Source: Actibacterium sp. 188UL27-1 (lineage in GTDB: Bacteria; Pseudomonadota; Alphaproteobacteria; Rhodobacterales; Rhodobacteraceae). From it: 64,000 nucleotides of DNA. Positions within the stretch are counted from its first letter, which is position 1. Every line of letters begins with the position of its first letter. Location: the NCBI RefSeq assembly GCF_016901225.1, contig NZ_JAFEUL010000009.1, positions 1 through 64,000 of the forward strand. The letters are read 5' to 3'. The notes beneath the pieces are model-generated. The model searched no databases. It saw nothing but the letters and a program-made list of their open reading frames with translations, and was not told the DNA's origin. Below are positions 23,065 through 33,324 of the stretch, piece after piece. The translations under genes and the position numbers were made by a program.

Positions 23065-23978
23065 GGCCGTTGTAAATTAAAGACCCGTTTGGGGTGCAAT
23101 TGCCCGGCGCGATAGACCCCCACGGCGACGGGCTGCCCCTCGAAAGAGGCCCAGGCGGTGTCGCCATATTCAACATCGCCAGCGTCAAGCACCATCCCGG
23201 GATTGCCGTTGCGCAGCCTCACGGCACCTTCCGCGGTACAACGCAGTTGAGGCATATCGGACAAACCCTCTTCAATCGGGCGAAGCCATGCGTCAATCTC
23301 CGGGGTCCGTGCCTGCGCCTCCAACGTGTCAAGATCCAGCGCGTCATCCGCCTCGAATGGGCCGGACCAGATACGGCGTAGGGTTGTTACATGACCCAAA
23401 GCCCCCAATGCCTCGCCCAGATCGCGGGCGATCGAACGGACGTAACCGCCCTTGCCGCATTCCATCTCGAACGTCGCGTGATCAGGATCGGGACGTTCGA
23501 CAAGGTCGAGCCGTTCGACCCAAAGCGGGCGCGCCTCCAACTCGAAAACCTCTTGGTCTCGCGCCAGATCATAGGCCCGGGCACCATCTACCTTCACGGC
23601 AGACACTTTGGGCGGAACTTGCATGATCTGGCCGCGAAATTGCGGCAGAGCGCTCAGGATCGCAGTATCATCGGGGCGCGTATCGCTTGAGGCGACAACT
23701 TCGCCTTCGGCATCGTCGGTCGATGTCGCCTTCCCAAACCGCATGGTGAAACGATACGCCTTCATGGCATCTGTCACATATGGCACAGCCTTCGTTGCCT
23801 CGCCCAAGGCGATGGCCAAAACACCGGTCGCTGCCGGATCAAGCGTCCCGGCATGGCCCGCTTTCTGGGCCTGGAACGCCCATCGAACCTTGCCGACCAG
23901 CGCCGTGGACCCGATCCCAGCTGGCTTGTCCAGGATCACCCAACCCGAAATGTCACGTCCCTTGCGCCGCCGTGCCAT
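23061..23978 (-). CDS. truB: tRNA pseudouridine(55) synthase
   Basis: Makes pseudouridine 55 in the T-loop of tRNAs. The 305 residues begin [20 protein letters not shown], with the catalytic motif [14 protein letters not shown] (Asp about residue 47), [20 protein letters not shown] and the C-terminal PUA-like end. The start is the ATG at 23976-23978, which has GGGGA about eight bases upstream; another ATG five codons earlier is possible. It commonly follows rbfA in bacteria, but here rbfA is 10 kb away on the other strand. Confidence 0.95.
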   Translation of the reverse strand: MARRRKGRDISGWVILDKPAGIGSTALVGKVRWAFQAQKAGHAGTLDPAATGVLAIALGEATKAVPYVTDAMKAYRFTMRFGKATSTDDAEGEVVASSDTRPDDTAILSALPQFRGQIMQVPPKVSAVKVDGARAYDLARDQEVFELEARPLWVERLDLVERPDPDHATFEMECGKGGYVRSIARDLGEALGALGHVTTLRRIWSGPFEADDALDLDTLEAQARTPEIDAWLRPIEEGLSDMPQLRCTAEGAVRLRNGNPGMVLDAGDVEYGDTAWASFEGQPVAVGVYRAGQLHPKRVFNLQRP

Positions 23979-24044
23979 GGCATCGTTCCCCATTTCATCG
24001 AAATCAGGGTGCTACCGGGCCGCGCGGGCCCGGTCAACGGCAGA

Positions 24045-25358
24045 TCAATTGCTGGCCGGAAGCCCCTCGGGTTGGCCGACCACGACAAAATGCAAACCCT
24101 CGGGGTCGATCATGCGTTTGATGATGGCGTCGATCTCTTCAATCGTGACCGCATCGACCTTCGCATTGCGGGTGTTGACGTAGTCAAGGCCGAGATCCTC
24201 CATCTGCATCCCCACCAGAATACTCGCGATCCGCGCATTTCCGTCAAAACGCAAGGGATAGGCCCCCGTCAGGAACGTCTTCACCCGTTCCAATTCCACC
24301 GCGCTCAGCCCGTCATCGGCAAGCTTCTGCCATTCGGTCTTTATGACATCGATGGTTTCGGCCACCCGAGAGTTATCGGTCGACACGCCACCGCGCAGCT
24401 GGTTGGCAAAATCTTTGGGCGCCAGATATGCCGCAATGCCATAGGTCAGCCCGCGCTTGACCCGCACCTCTTCCATCAGGCGGGACTTATATCCGCCGCC
24501 GCCCAAAACCTGCATGAGCAGATAGGCTTGAAAGAAGTCAGGATCGTCCCGTGCGATGCCGTCCTGACCAAATGTCACGACCGATTGCGGCGTGTCGTAT
24601 GGCACGACGGTGATACCGCCGGTCAGACCAAAATCAACTGTTTTCGGAAACGGCGCGCCTTCGGCCGGCAACTCACCAAACAACTGGTCTAGCATAGCCC
24701 CAAGTTGTTCCGCAGAAATGTCACCGACAGCAGCGACATATATCCGGTCGCGCGCAAGGACCCTGGCATGGGCATCAACCAGGTCGTCCCGGGTCAGAGC
24801 ATTGACGCTTTCCTTGGTCCCGCTTGGATTGCTGCCATAGGGATGGTCGCCAAAGGCGAGATTGTCGAACGTGTTTGCAGCGATCTCCTCGGGATCCTTT
24901 GCATCACTTTCGATACCGGACAGGACCTGGGCCCGCACCCGCTCGATCGACGCGTCATCGAAGGACGGCTCCACCAATGATGCGCGCAATAGTTCCACCG
25001 CTTCATCCGACGTATCAGTCAGAAATTTGGCCGAAATGGAGATGGCGTCATCATAGGCCTGGTAGCGAATACTGGCGGCCAACTCCTCTCGTTTGGCGGC
25101 GAATTCCCGTGCAGATAGGTCAGCCGCGCCTTCTTCCAGCAGGCCCGCCATCAGATTGACGGCACCGCGTTTGCCTGGCGCATCAAGGGATGTGCCACCG
25201 CTGAACCGGATCTCCAGTGCAACGAATGGGATCGATGGTTCATTGACCAACCATGCGGTGATCCCGCCGGGCGACGTAACCTCCTGAATATCCACGGCAG
25301 CGCGGGCCGAGGTGGTCGCCCCCAAAACGGCAGCACAGATCAAAAAGATGCGGATCAT
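24045..25358 (-). CDS. M16-family peptidase homologue lacking the zinc motif
   Basis: 437 residues with a signal peptide (MIRIFLICAAVLGATTSARA), so periplasmic. It has the two M16 halves, but where HxxEH should be it reads AVNLMAGLLEEGA, so it cannot bind zinc there. The second half carries MQVLGGGGYKSRLMEEVRVKRGLTY, typical of M16 partners. It overlaps the active M16 gene by four bases (ATGA at 25355-25358). By analogy with two-subunit M16 enzymes, I infer a catalytic/non-catalytic pair that degrades peptides in the periplasm. Confidence 0.85.
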   Translation of the reverse strand: MIRIFLICAAVLGATTSARAAVDIQEVTSPGGITAWLVNEPSIPFVALEIRFSGGTSLDAPGKRGAVNLMAGLLEEGAADLSAREFAAKREELAASIRYQAYDDAISISAKFLTDTSDEAVELLRASLVEPSFDDASIERVRAQVLSGIESDAKDPEEIAANTFDNLAFGDHPYGSNPSGTKESVNALTRDDLVDAHARVLARDRIYVAAVGDISAEQLGAMLDQLFGELPAEGAPFPKTVDFGLTGGITVVPYDTPQSVVTFGQDGIARDDPDFFQAYLLMQVLGGGGYKSRLMEEVRVKRGLTYGIAAYLAPKDFANQLRGGVSTDNSRVAETIDVIKTEWQKLADDGLSAVELERVKTFLTGAYPLRFDGNARIASILVGMQMEDLGLDYVNTRNAKVDAVTIEEIDAIIKRMIDPEGLHFVVVGQPEGLPASN

Positions 25359-26707
25359 TGGGTCACCTCCTGAGCGCGCGTGACAAAACCTGTCACTGAG
25401 CGATCTCGATCAAACAATTCGGCAGCTGCGGTCATCACATCCTCTGGCGTCACCGCCTGCAGAACGTCCGGCCAAGCCTGTACATCCTCCACGGTCAGAC
25501 CAGCGGTGAGCCCTTCGCCGTATCGGCTGGCCCGTCCCTGTAAGCTATCGAGCGCGTAAATCTGCCCCGCTTTGATCTGGGTCTGGATCCGTTCAAATTG
25601 ATCTGTATCAATGCCGTCCGCCATGAACTCTGCCAGCACTTGATCCAGATCCTGCTCCGCCTCTTCGAGCGACCGTCCCGGCACGGGCACGACAACCAGG
25701 CCAAAGGCTGTCTCATCCAAGGCAAGGCCATCATAAAACGCTGACGTGTAAACGGCGTTGCGGCTTTCGAATTCCAACTTCTGCCCCATAACGGATGTGG
25801 CGGACGAGCCGCCCAACAGATCGGCCAAGTAAACCAAAGCTGCTGCCTTTTCCTGCGCACCGGGGTCACGCTCGGGTGCGAGATAACTCCGTACCAGGTA
25901 ATCTTGCGATACACGCGGATCGGAATACCGCAACCGACGCTCGGCAAGTTGTGGCGGCTCAGACGGGCGCGCGCGCTCCACAATGGCAGGATTTGCTTCG
26001 ATCGGGCCATAATGCGTCTCGGCCAGGGCCCGCACCTCATCAGCTGTTATATCGCCCGCAACCACCAGAATGGCGTTGTTTGGCGCATAATGCAGCTCGT
26101 AGAAGTCCAACGCGTCTTGCAGACTGAGCGTCTCCATTTCATGACGCCAGCCAATAATCGGCCGACCATAAGGGTGGTTCATGTATTGCGCGGCACGTTG
26201 TTGTTCATTGAACAGGGCCCCCGCACTGTTATCCGTCCGCTGGTTGCGCTCTTCCAGTATGACATTCCGCTCCGGCAGCACGACGTCTTCGGTCAGAACC
26301 AAATTCTGCATCCGGTCCGCTTCCATCTTCATCATCAGATCCAAACGGTCAGCCGCGACCCGTTGGAAATATCCAGTATAATCCCAGGAGGTAAATGCGT
26401 TATCGGACCCGCCGTTTTGTTCGACAATGTCGGAGAATTCGCCTGGAGCCAGGCTTTCGGTGCCCTTAAACAGCAGATGTTCCAGAAAATGGGCGATGCC
26501 GGATTGACCGGGTGCCTCATCTGCAGCGCCCACGCGGTACCACACCATATGCACAACAACGGGGGCGCGATCATCCGCGATTACGACCACATCCATCCCG
26601 TTTTCGAGAGAAAAGGTTGTCACGCCTTCTTCGGCGGCTTGGGTCAGGTTGGGGGCAACCACCGCAGCGGACAGAATAACCGCACGGAAAAAGGGACCAA
26701 ACATCAC
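25355..26707 (-). CDS. Periplasmic M16 zinc metallopeptidase
   Basis: 450 residues with a signal peptide (cleavage likely after NLTQA). The inverted zinc motif is intact: HFLEH at about 73-77, with the third ligand Glu near 153 (VILEERNQRTDN). The sequence continues with the M16 fold, including YMNHPYGRPIIGW and FYELHYAPNNAILVVAGDI. It is translationally coupled to the inactive M16 partner downstream and lies 79 bases after the DUF3035 lipoprotein gene. Substrates are unknown; the family generally cleaves small peptides. Confidence 0.9.
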   Translation of the reverse strand: MMFGPFFRAVILSAAVVAPNLTQAAEEGVTTFSLENGMDVVVIADDRAPVVVHMVWYRVGAADEAPGQSGIAHFLEHLLFKGTESLAPGEFSDIVEQNGGSDNAFTSWDYTGYFQRVAADRLDLMMKMEADRMQNLVLTEDVVLPERNVILEERNQRTDNSAGALFNEQQRAAQYMNHPYGRPIIGWRHEMETLSLQDALDFYELHYAPNNAILVVAGDITADEVRALAETHYGPIEANPAIVERARPSEPPQLAERRLRYSDPRVSQDYLVRSYLAPERDPGAQEKAAALVYLADLLGGSSATSVMGQKLEFESRNAVYTSAFYDGLALDETAFGLVVVPVPGRSLEEAEQDLDQVLAEFMADGIDTDQFERIQTQIKAGQIYALDSLQGRASRYGEGLTAGLTVEDVQAWPDVLQAVTPEDVMTAAAELFDRDRSVTGFVTRAQEVTQ

Positions 26708-26785
26708 AACTCCTCTGATCAGTTCGGTCTTAAGCTACATCACACGGGCGCGGCTTCAAGAAATCATACAAGGATGTGAGAAGTG

Positions 26786-27331
26786 TTAGCGTGTGGCGGA
26801 CTCTTTGGGTGGCGCGCCAACCGTACGGATACCGGCGCGACGGAAACGTTCCAATTCGGTGAATTTATCCAGCGATTGGTCCCGGTAAGCCCTGTAATAG
26901 GTCGTAATATTGAACACACGTTCCAACACCCGACCTTGCCGTTTGCGGCGAAATTCCAGATCAGACGCGGCCAGTTCCTGGCGGATCGTCGGGCGTACAC
27001 CATACCGTGTAGTATGGTTCAACAGCGCCCCGTCTGACCGAGGCACGCCGCCAGCACGGATCCTGGCGGGATTGCCGCCAAGGGCGGCAACGGCATCGGC
27101 TTGCGGCGTAGGATCAACACGATTGGCCTGGCCCGGTGTCGGTGGCGGCAGGGTTGTGGCGAGGCTATCGGGGATCTCAAGCGGTTTGGTGGGCAGAATG
27201 GCAAATTCATCTGGCGTGTTCTGGCCTCGGCGGATATTGATAAGATCAGGATCCGCTTGCTGGCCGCCACAGGCCGCCACGACCAAAGCAGTGACCAAGG
27301 CGATCACAATACGCCCTGTCCGAACTGTCAT
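26786..27331 (-). CDS. DUF3035 lipoprotein
   Basis: 181 residues with a lipoprotein signal: MTVRTGRIVIALVTALVVAA followed by Cys21. The mature part carries PDEFAILPTKPLEIPDSLAT, PPPTPGQANRVDPTPQADAV and SDGALLNHTTRYG, typical of DUF3035 proteins of alphaproteobacteria. The start at 27329-27331 is fixed by a GGAGG six bases upstream; longer in-frame starts would hide the signal peptide. It lies directly after lspA, whose product would process it. Its function is unknown. Confidence 0.85.
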   Translation of the reverse strand: MTVRTGRIVIALVTALVVAACGGQQADPDLINIRRGQNTPDEFAILPTKPLEIPDSLATTLPPPTPGQANRVDPTPQADAVAALGGNPARIRAGGVPRSDGALLNHTTRYGVRPTIRQELAASDLEFRRKRQGRVLERVFNITTYYRAYRDQSLDKFTELERFRRAGIRTVGAPPKESATR

Positions 27332-27384
27332 ACCTGCCTCCATTCGTACCACTTCGCCTGTCTTAACCCACATGAGCCCACGCG

Positions 27385-27852
27385 TCACGCCGCCTTTTTC
27401 TCGCCTGTAAACAGCGCAATGCCAATGGCTCCCGCAAAAATAAAGATATCCGCGACATTGAAGATGTAGGGGTTCGAGATCCCGCAGCAGGACATGTTCA
27501 GAAAATCCAGCACGCCGGGATGAATCACCCGGTCCAGCGCGTTGCCCAGCGCACCGCCAACGACAAACCCCGCTGCGATAAACTGGATAGGGCGGTCAAA
27601 ACTGCGCGACGCCCAGAGTACCAAAGCGGCAGAAATCACGACCGCCAGCCCAATCAGCAACCAGCGCGCATCAAAGGGCAGCCCGGACAAGAGGCCAAAG
27701 TTGATGCCAGTATTCAGACCTTTGCGAAGGACCAGCAGCGGCGGAAACACATCGACATCACCCTCGGCCAGCGCCAGTCCATATATCGCCCCGTATTTCG
27801 TAACCTGATCCAGCACGAAGGCGACAATAGCAGAGATCCCTAAAAGCCGCAT
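27385..27852 (-). CDS. lspA: Lipoprotein signal peptidase
   Basis: Inner-membrane aspartyl peptidase that removes signal peptides from diacylglyceryl-prolipoproteins. The 155 residues contain four hydrophobic segments. Motifs: DQVTKYG near the N-terminus, NTGINFGLLSG, then the catalytic aspartates in GNALDRV (about D107) and NVADIF (about D135). It starts one base after the purH stop and precedes a lipoprotein gene, the conserved Rhodobacteraceae order. Confidence 0.95.
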   Translation of the reverse strand: MRLLGISAIVAFVLDQVTKYGAIYGLALAEGDVDVFPPLLVLRKGLNTGINFGLLSGLPFDARWLLIGLAVVISAALVLWASRSFDRPIQFIAAGFVVGGALGNALDRVIHPGVLDFLNMSCCGISNPYIFNVADIFIFAGAIGIALFTGEKKAA

Positions 27853-27853
27853 C

Positions 27854-29434
27854 TCAGTGTCGGAAATGCCGCTGACCGGTCAGGACCATCGCCAGACCGG
27901 CGTCATCTGCGGCGGCAATCACATCTTCATCACGCATGGATCCGCCCGGCTGAATGACCGCCACTGCGCCCGCTTCTGCCGCAGTCAGCAAACCATCGGC
28001 GAACGGGAAAAATGCATCGGATGCAACAACCGAACCCTTGGTCAATGCCGTATTCAGACTCAGCGCATGGGCCATGTCCTGCGCCTTGCGCGCGGCGATG
28101 CGCGAACTATCAACGCGGCTCATCTGCCCTGCCCCGATACCAACGGTGGCACCATCCTTGGCATAGACGATGGCGTTTGATTTCACATGTTTCGCGACGG
28201 TCCATGCAAATAGCAAATCGGCCATCTGCGCGTCATCCGGCGCTTTTCGCGTCACCACGTTCAGGTCACCCAAATGGCGATGGCCGACATCTTTATCCTG
28301 AACCAGATAACCTCCAGCAACCTGCTTAATCGCAATCGACGACTGTCGCGGGTCTGGCAAAGCATCAATCGTCAACAGGCGCAGGTTTTTCTTCTTTGCA
28401 AATATATCGCGTGCCTCCCGATCAGCCCCGGGTGCCACAACCACCTCTGTCAGAATACCGGTAATCGCCGCTGCAGTTGCACCGTCCAGCGGCTGGTTCA
28501 AGGCGATGATACCGCCAAAGGCGCTGGTCCGATCGCAGTCAAACGCCCGCCGATACGCCTCTGACAGCGTCGTGCCAAGGGCGACCCCACAGGGATTGGC
28601 ATGCTTGATGATCGCACAGGCCGGGCCATCCACAGGGTCGAACTCTGCCACCAACTCAATCGCGGCGTCGGTGTCGTTGATATTGTTATAGCTCAGCGCC
28701 TTGCCCTGGTGCTGTACAGCCGTGGCGACCCCGGCCCGGGCCGAACCATCGGTGTAGAATGCAGCGCCCTGGTGGGGGTTCTCACCATATCGCATTTCCT
28801 GGCGCAGAACGCCTGCAAAGGCCCGCCTGCGTGGCTTCGCCTCCTCCAGCGCGCCAGCCATCCAGTTGGACACTGCCGCATCATAGGCAGCTGTTCGGCC
28901 ATAGGCGATCTGCGCCATCTTCTGGCGAAATGGCAAGGTTGTGCCACCCGCAGCCACCTCAGCCAGTACCGCTTCATAATCCTCCAAATCCACCACGACG
29001 CAAACGTCGCCATGGTTCTTGGCCGCCGCACGGATCATCGCGGGCCCACCGATATCTATGTTTTCAACGCAAGTGTCGTAATCACTGCCTTTGGCGACGG
29101 CATCTTCGAACGGATAAAGGTTCACCACCAGCAAATCGATGGGCTGAATCCCGTGGGCCTCCATCGCGGCGACATGATCGGCATCACCGCGCTGCGCCAG
29201 CAAACCGCCATGGACATTGGGGTGCAACGTCTTGACCCGGCCATCCATCATCTCCGGAAATCCGGTCACCTCGGCGACGTCGCGCACGGTCAAACCCGCG
29301 TCACGCAGCATGGCGGCCGACCCCCCTGTCGACAACAATTCGACCCCCGCATCCGCCAGACCCCGTGCCAATTGCACAAGCCCGGTCTTGTCGGACACGG
29401 ATAGCAGCGCGCGGCGAAGGGGTGTTCGGGTCAT
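27854..29434 (-). CDS. purH: Bifunctional AICAR transformylase/IMP cyclohydrolase
   Basis: Last two steps of purine synthesis: formylation of AICAR and ring closure to IMP. The 526 residues have an N-terminal MGS-like cyclohydrolase domain ([52 protein letters not shown]) and a C-terminal transformylase domain with the [11 protein letters not shown] motif and [11 protein letters not shown]. It follows the heparinase-like gene by 18 bases and precedes lspA by one base. Confidence 0.97.
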   Translation of the reverse strand: MTRTPLRRALLSVSDKTGLVQLARGLADAGVELLSTGGSAAMLRDAGLTVRDVAEVTGFPEMMDGRVKTLHPNVHGGLLAQRGDADHVAAMEAHGIQPIDLLVVNLYPFEDAVAKGSDYDTCVENIDIGGPAMIRAAAKNHGDVCVVVDLEDYEAVLAEVAAGGTTLPFRQKMAQIAYGRTAAYDAAVSNWMAGALEEAKPRRRAFAGVLRQEMRYGENPHQGAAFYTDGSARAGVATAVQHQGKALSYNNINDTDAAIELVAEFDPVDGPACAIIKHANPCGVALGTTLSEAYRRAFDCDRTSAFGGIIALNQPLDGATAAAITGILTEVVVAPGADREARDIFAKKKNLRLLTIDALPDPRQSSIAIKQVAGGYLVQDKDVGHRHLGDLNVVTRKAPDDAQMADLLFAWTVAKHVKSNAIVYAKDGATVGIGAGQMSRVDSSRIAARKAQDMAHALSLNTALTKGSVVASDAFFPFADGLLTAAEAGAVAVIQPGGSMRDEDVIAAADDAGLAMVLTGQRHFRH

Positions 29435-29452
29435 AAACAGGCTCCGATCAAG

Positions 29453-31216
29453 TCAATCAAACGTGGCCGCTGTTATCGACACTTCCTCATCGACAACATC
29501 GCGGATCGCCTGCGGGGTATCCTGTGCCTTGGCCAAGGTCCAGCCGATCTGCCGACCAAAATCCATAACCCGCCCCGACAGGACGATCTGGCGTGTGGCC
29601 CGCGGTTTCAGCCTGTGCTGCTCTAAGTAAACCGACGGTTCCAGCGTCAGCTCCGCTGCGCCGTCATGGCGAAACACCCAGATCTCGCCGCTTTTGAGCG
29701 CGAGGGACACCGCGGTGCCGCCCATATCCTCTTTGGGATCCACGTCCGGATGCAAATGAAACCGGACAGAAAACGCCACACCTTTGAGCTGAACTTCGGT
29801 CATGACCGCCTGAAATCTGTTGCGGTCCTCCTCGTTCAGCGCACCCAACGTGTCTTCTCCCGCAAGGCTGCGCCCGTCATCCGACAACAGCAGATTGCGC
29901 ACATGGGACAACCCGTGGGAGGGCACATAACCATCATGGCTCAGCAGAACCTGGGTACCATCGGCCACCCGGCGGGTCTGCATAGATACCTTGGCGGGTA
30001 CATCCAGCAGAACCTCTCCGCCGTCATTTTCAGGGTTCAATCGGCTGGACGATATCCCCTCGATCCCCAGCGTTGTATGGGTCGGGGTCGCACGCCCGGC
30101 ACGGCGCCATGTTTCGCCAAACGTAGCCCCAGAGCCGCAATTCACGATCAACGGACGCCGCCCCGATGTCAGCTCAAATGCCAGGGTCGAGGCATGGGCA
30201 TTGATGCTGGCGGGCCCCGAGGGTGGCACCGCTGCATCAATAATCACACTGGTGCGTCCGGCCGTCATGCGCGCAAAGCCCATGGCCAACTGATCCTTTG
30301 GCACCACAGATTTGACGCCCACACTGACCAAGGCCGCATCCAAACGGCCATCCAGAGCCCGCCCGCCGCCATGGTAGCGCGCCAAACCGCCATCCGTGTG
30401 CCGGAGCGCGCGCAGGGTCGGAGCGATCCGCTCCAACGCCGTTTTCAGCGCCGGATCCGGTTGTCGTTCGACATCGCGCAGCGCCTGTGCCGCCCAAGAC
30501 AATAGCGTGAAAACCTCCAACAGGTCTTCGGGATTTCGGGACGGAATGCCACCCTGACCGCTTATCTGGCTCTCGCATTCCCGGTTTAGGGCACGCAAGG
30601 CGGGAACCACCCGTCGCTCCATCCCGGTGAGCGCGAGCCCGGCATAGATCAGGCCTACCAGCGCCTCGAACCGTTGCAATCCCGGTGTCGTCGCCTGCCA
30701 TCTGCGGCTCAAAAATATCGTCTGCTGACCCAGCGATGTAAAGAAGGCCCGCGACTGTTCAGGCGACCGTCCGCGCAGCAAAAGGACGGCATGGTTGATC
30801 AATCGGATCAGACGTCGCCCCGTCAGGTCCGGCGTCCAGCCGGGTCCGGTCCCATTGCCAAACCGGTCGATCCAGTCCCATGTCCAGTCCTGGGCGGCAA
30901 ACCGCGCGCGACCATCTCCGAGCGCCGCCAAATCATCCAGCCAGCCAAAGCTGTTCAGCGCGATCTCAAAGCTTTCACCTGGCATGGGCAGGTCCCAGAT
31001 CGGCGTATGGGGTGCCTCGACCAGAAATCCCGCAAACAGGTAATTGCCCGCCATCAACTGCCGCCCCCGCGCAATCGATCCGATGGTCCGCGGTTCGGGT
31101 GTTGAGACAAATCCTGTCGCCGGTCGCGCCCGGGCCGCACGCCATGCCTGAAACCGGTTCATCCGGCGCCTGCGCTTTTCCGCGCGACTAAGAAGAGGGG
31201 GCGGGCTGCCTGCCAT
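29453..31216 (-). CDS. Heparinase II/III family protein
   Basis: 587 residues without a signal peptide. The N-terminal part is alpha-helical (WDLPMPGESFEIALNSFGWLDD, HAVLLLRGRSPEQSRAFFTS) and the C-terminal part carries the heparinase II/III beta-sandwich text (LIVNCGSGATFGETWRRAGR, HTTLGIEGISSSRLNP, HDGYVPSHGLSHVRNLLLSDD, VRFHLHPDVDP). Such proteins are polysaccharide lyases or lyase-like proteins; in roseobacters this gene is always beside rsmB and purH, and its substrate is not known. The exact start is uncertain; an ATG 18 codons in is an alternative. Confidence 0.85.
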   Translation of the reverse strand: MAGSPPPLLSRAEKRRRRMNRFQAWRAARARPATGFVSTPEPRTIGSIARGRQLMAGNYLFAGFLVEAPHTPIWDLPMPGESFEIALNSFGWLDDLAALGDGRARFAAQDWTWDWIDRFGNGTGPGWTPDLTGRRLIRLINHAVLLLRGRSPEQSRAFFTSLGQQTIFLSRRWQATTPGLQRFEALVGLIYAGLALTGMERRVVPALRALNRECESQISGQGGIPSRNPEDLLEVFTLLSWAAQALRDVERQPDPALKTALERIAPTLRALRHTDGGLARYHGGGRALDGRLDAALVSVGVKSVVPKDQLAMGFARMTAGRTSVIIDAAVPPSGPASINAHASTLAFELTSGRRPLIVNCGSGATFGETWRRAGRATPTHTTLGIEGISSSRLNPENDGGEVLLDVPAKVSMQTRRVADGTQVLLSHDGYVPSHGLSHVRNLLLSDDGRSLAGEDTLGALNEEDRNRFQAVMTEVQLKGVAFSVRFHLHPDVDPKEDMGGTAVSLALKSGEIWVFRHDGAAELTLEPSVYLEQHRLKPRATRQIVLSGRVMDFGRQIGWTLAKAQDTPQAIRDVVDEEVSITAATFD

Positions 31217-31289
31217 TTGGCGTTGTCTCTTGGTGGACGTCTTGAGCGCAAATCATAGCCTTGCACCACAGCGGTGTCACCGCTTTAAA

Positions 31290-32585
31290 TCATGATGTTG
31301 TGGTCTCGCGCCGCAAAACCGCAATGAAAAATCCGTCCAGACCGCCAAGATCGGGCCAAAGGTCTGGTGTCAGGCGCAAACCGCCATCTTTAGCGCGCCA
31401 CTGCTCCGGCAAATCGGCCATGGCCAATTCATCGATCCGCAGGCCTGCATGCCGGTCAAGCGCGGCCGCCAGTTGCACCTCGCCTTCTTGCGGCAACAGG
31501 CTGCAGGTACAGAAAACCAGACGTCCGCCGGGGGCCAGCCAGGCCACAGCCCGATCAATCAACTGCGCCTGTAATTCAAATAGCGATTTAAAGGCCGTGG
31601 CATCTTTTGCAAACGGCAGATCCGGATGTCGGCGTAAGGTACCCGTGGCCGAACAGGGCGCATCCAGCAGAATGGCGTCAAACGGCAGCTCCGGTTCCCA
31701 ATGCAGCGCGTCGGCAGTTATGACATCCGCCGATAATCCCACGCGGTCGAGGTTCTGCTGAACCCGTTCCAGTCGCGGGCCGGACATATCCAGCGCCGTG
31801 ACTTTGGCACCGGCAGCGGAAAGTTGCATCGTCTTGCCGCCAGGCGCGGCACAAAGGTCCAGCACCCGCTCACCCGCGCCCGCGGCCAATAACGTGGCTG
31901 GCACGGCGGCAGCGGCATCCTGAACCCACCACGCCCCGGTTTCAAATCCAGGCAAGGCCGAAACCTGGACCGACCGTGCGATCCGCAAGCTGCCCGTCGG
32001 TAATATCTCTGCCTCCAGCGCCTCGGCCAACGCCGCCCGCTGCGCCGGATCCCTTACGGTCAGGTCAAGCGGCGCGCCTGCTTCATGGGCTGTCTCCATC
32101 CGGGCGACATGGGCATTGCCATAGGCCGCCGATAAACGCCCCCGCAGCCAGTTGGGCAATCGTGGTGCAGCCGCAGCCGCCCAAGGCGCCCGATCCGCCT
32201 CTGCGACCTTGCGCAACACCGCATTGACGAATGCCGCCGCGCCCGGTCGGCGTTGCCGGGCCAAGGCGACCGCAGCATTCACCACACCATGGGGGGCTTC
32301 ATCCGCTCCGATCATCTCTGTCACGCCCAGCTGCAGGATCAGCCTCGCCAAGGCAGCCGGTGGGCGCTGGAGGTAGGGTTTCAACATGGCATCGGCGCGC
32401 GCGCGCTGTCGTAATGTCTGCACCGCCAACCGTTGTGCCGCGGCTTTCACCGCAGGCGGATGATGGGCAAAGACCGGATCCGCCACCAGGTCAGACAGCA
32501 TCCGCCTTTCTTCGATCACCCCTTGCAGCAGATCCAACGCCGCAGCCCGGGGGGCGAGGCCGATCTGCTTGTCATTCTGGGCCAT
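31290..32585 (-). CDS. rsmB: 16S rRNA (cytosine-C5) methyltransferase, RsmB/NOL1/NOP2 family
   Basis: SAM-dependent m5C methyltransferase, 431 residues. An N-terminal NusB-like RNA-binding domain (APRAAALDLLQGVIEERRM) is followed by the catalytic domain: VLDLCAAPGGKTMQLS (SAM binding), DAPCSATGTLRRHPDLPF and CTCSLLPQEGEVQL, which carry the two catalytic cysteines. The methylated position (967 in Escherichia coli) is assumed from the family. It lies upstream of the heparinase-like gene on the same strand. Confidence 0.93.
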   Translation of the reverse strand: MAQNDKQIGLAPRAAALDLLQGVIEERRMLSDLVADPVFAHHPPAVKAAAQRLAVQTLRQRARADAMLKPYLQRPPAALARLILQLGVTEMIGADEAPHGVVNAAVALARQRRPGAAAFVNAVLRKVAEADRAPWAAAAAPRLPNWLRGRLSAAYGNAHVARMETAHEAGAPLDLTVRDPAQRAALAEALEAEILPTGSLRIARSVQVSALPGFETGAWWVQDAAAAVPATLLAAGAGERVLDLCAAPGGKTMQLSAAGAKVTALDMSGPRLERVQQNLDRVGLSADVITADALHWEPELPFDAILLDAPCSATGTLRRHPDLPFAKDATAFKSLFELQAQLIDRAVAWLAPGGRLVFCTCSLLPQEGEVQLAAALDRHAGLRIDELAMADLPEQWRAKDGGLRLTPDLWPDLGGLDGFFIAVLRRETTTS

Positions 32586-32655
32586 CTTGACACCTCCCGT
32601 TGCACCTCCACCCGCGCGGCGTATATCACACCCACCAAACCCTCAAGGAGAGACC

Positions 32656-32844
32656 ATGGATCCGAATGAGACCGCCCGCCGTGCCCAACTGCCCAAAGCG
32701 GCCCAGCGCGCCTTGGCAGAGGCCGATGCCAGAAAAAAGGAGAAGCCGGCCGAAGATCGACCGGTTGAACTGGGGGGCCGGGACGGATTGGACCCTGCCC
32801 GTTATGGCGATTGGGAAAAAAAGGGCATCGCGATCGATTTCTGA
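32656..32844 (+). CDS. DUF1674 protein, SdhAF4-like succinate dehydrogenase assembly factor
   Basis: A 62-residue protein starting MDPNETARRAQLPKAAQRAL, with AAGGAGAGA before the ATG. It ends with the family signature ELGGRDGLDPARYGDWEKKG and IAIDF. DUF1674 is the bacterial counterpart of mitochondrial SdhAF4, which helps flavinated SdhA join complex II. No sdh genes are nearby. A longer reading frame begins upstream at 32569, but it has no ribosome-binding site and no similarity there. Confidence 0.85.
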   Translation: MDPNETARRAQLPKAAQRALAEADARKKEKPAEDRPVELGGRDGLDPARYGDWEKKGIAIDF

Positions 32845-32865
32845 CGGCGATGAACGGTCTATGCG

Positions 32866-33228
32866 TCAGCGCAATCTAAGATCCGCCGACCGTCCGGCTC
32901 CCCGATCGGATGTGAAGCGCAAGGTCGAGCCGTTGACCTGAACCTGCTGGCAATTGAAGCCCAGATCCCGCTTGCCCCAGAACAGGTCGCGGCAGAAATA
33001 GCCACCCTTCCAGCTCCAGTCGCCGCTGACATCGCGGCCAAATCCACGGCCCGCAATCGCGCCGCCGGGGCTCACGGCGAGCTTGATCCCTTGGCGCGTC
33101 AGGTGACGACCCGAAATCAAAGAAACAAAATCGTTTTTGTTGGTCACAGTCGTGAATTGGTCTGCCCAAGCGGCAGATGACAAGGGCAGCACAGACAAGG
33201 CGGCGCAAAGGGCAATAATGCGGAGCAT
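32866..33228 (-). CDS. Small secreted protein of unknown function
   Basis: 120 residues with a signal peptide (MLRIIALCAALSVLPLSSAA, cleavage near AWA-DQ). The mature part reads FTTVTNKNDFVSLISGRHLT, then a DWSWKGGYFCRDLFWGKRDL segment with a second Cys in GFNCQQVQV, so one disulfide is likely. Relatives in the Rhodobacteraceae are often mislabelled dihydrodipicolinate reductase because they sit beside dapB, as here (97 bases downstream of the dapB stop). It shows none of the DapB motifs. Function unknown. Confidence 0.75.
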   Translation of the reverse strand: MLRIIALCAALSVLPLSSAAWADQFTTVTNKNDFVSLISGRHLTRQGIKLAVSPGGAIAGRGFGRDVSGDWSWKGGYFCRDLFWGKRDLGFNCQQVQVNGSTLRFTSDRGAGRSADLRLR

Positions 33229-33324
33229 GGCAACAGTCCCGGTGGTTGACATCACAGCAAATACGCGGCGCCGCTTTGGTCGGATCATGTTGCCCGGTTT
33301 GTTTCAATCATTCGTGATCAAATG

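Noticed and set aside
24045-25358. M16 homologue first suspected to be a broken gene because HxxEH is absent
   Set aside because: The frame is full length, has a signal peptide and is coupled to the active subunit; zinc-less partners are normal in this family.
32866-33228. Dihydrodipicolinate reductase label for the small secreted protein beside dapB
   Set aside because: It has a signal peptide and none of the DapB motifs; the real dapB is the next gene.
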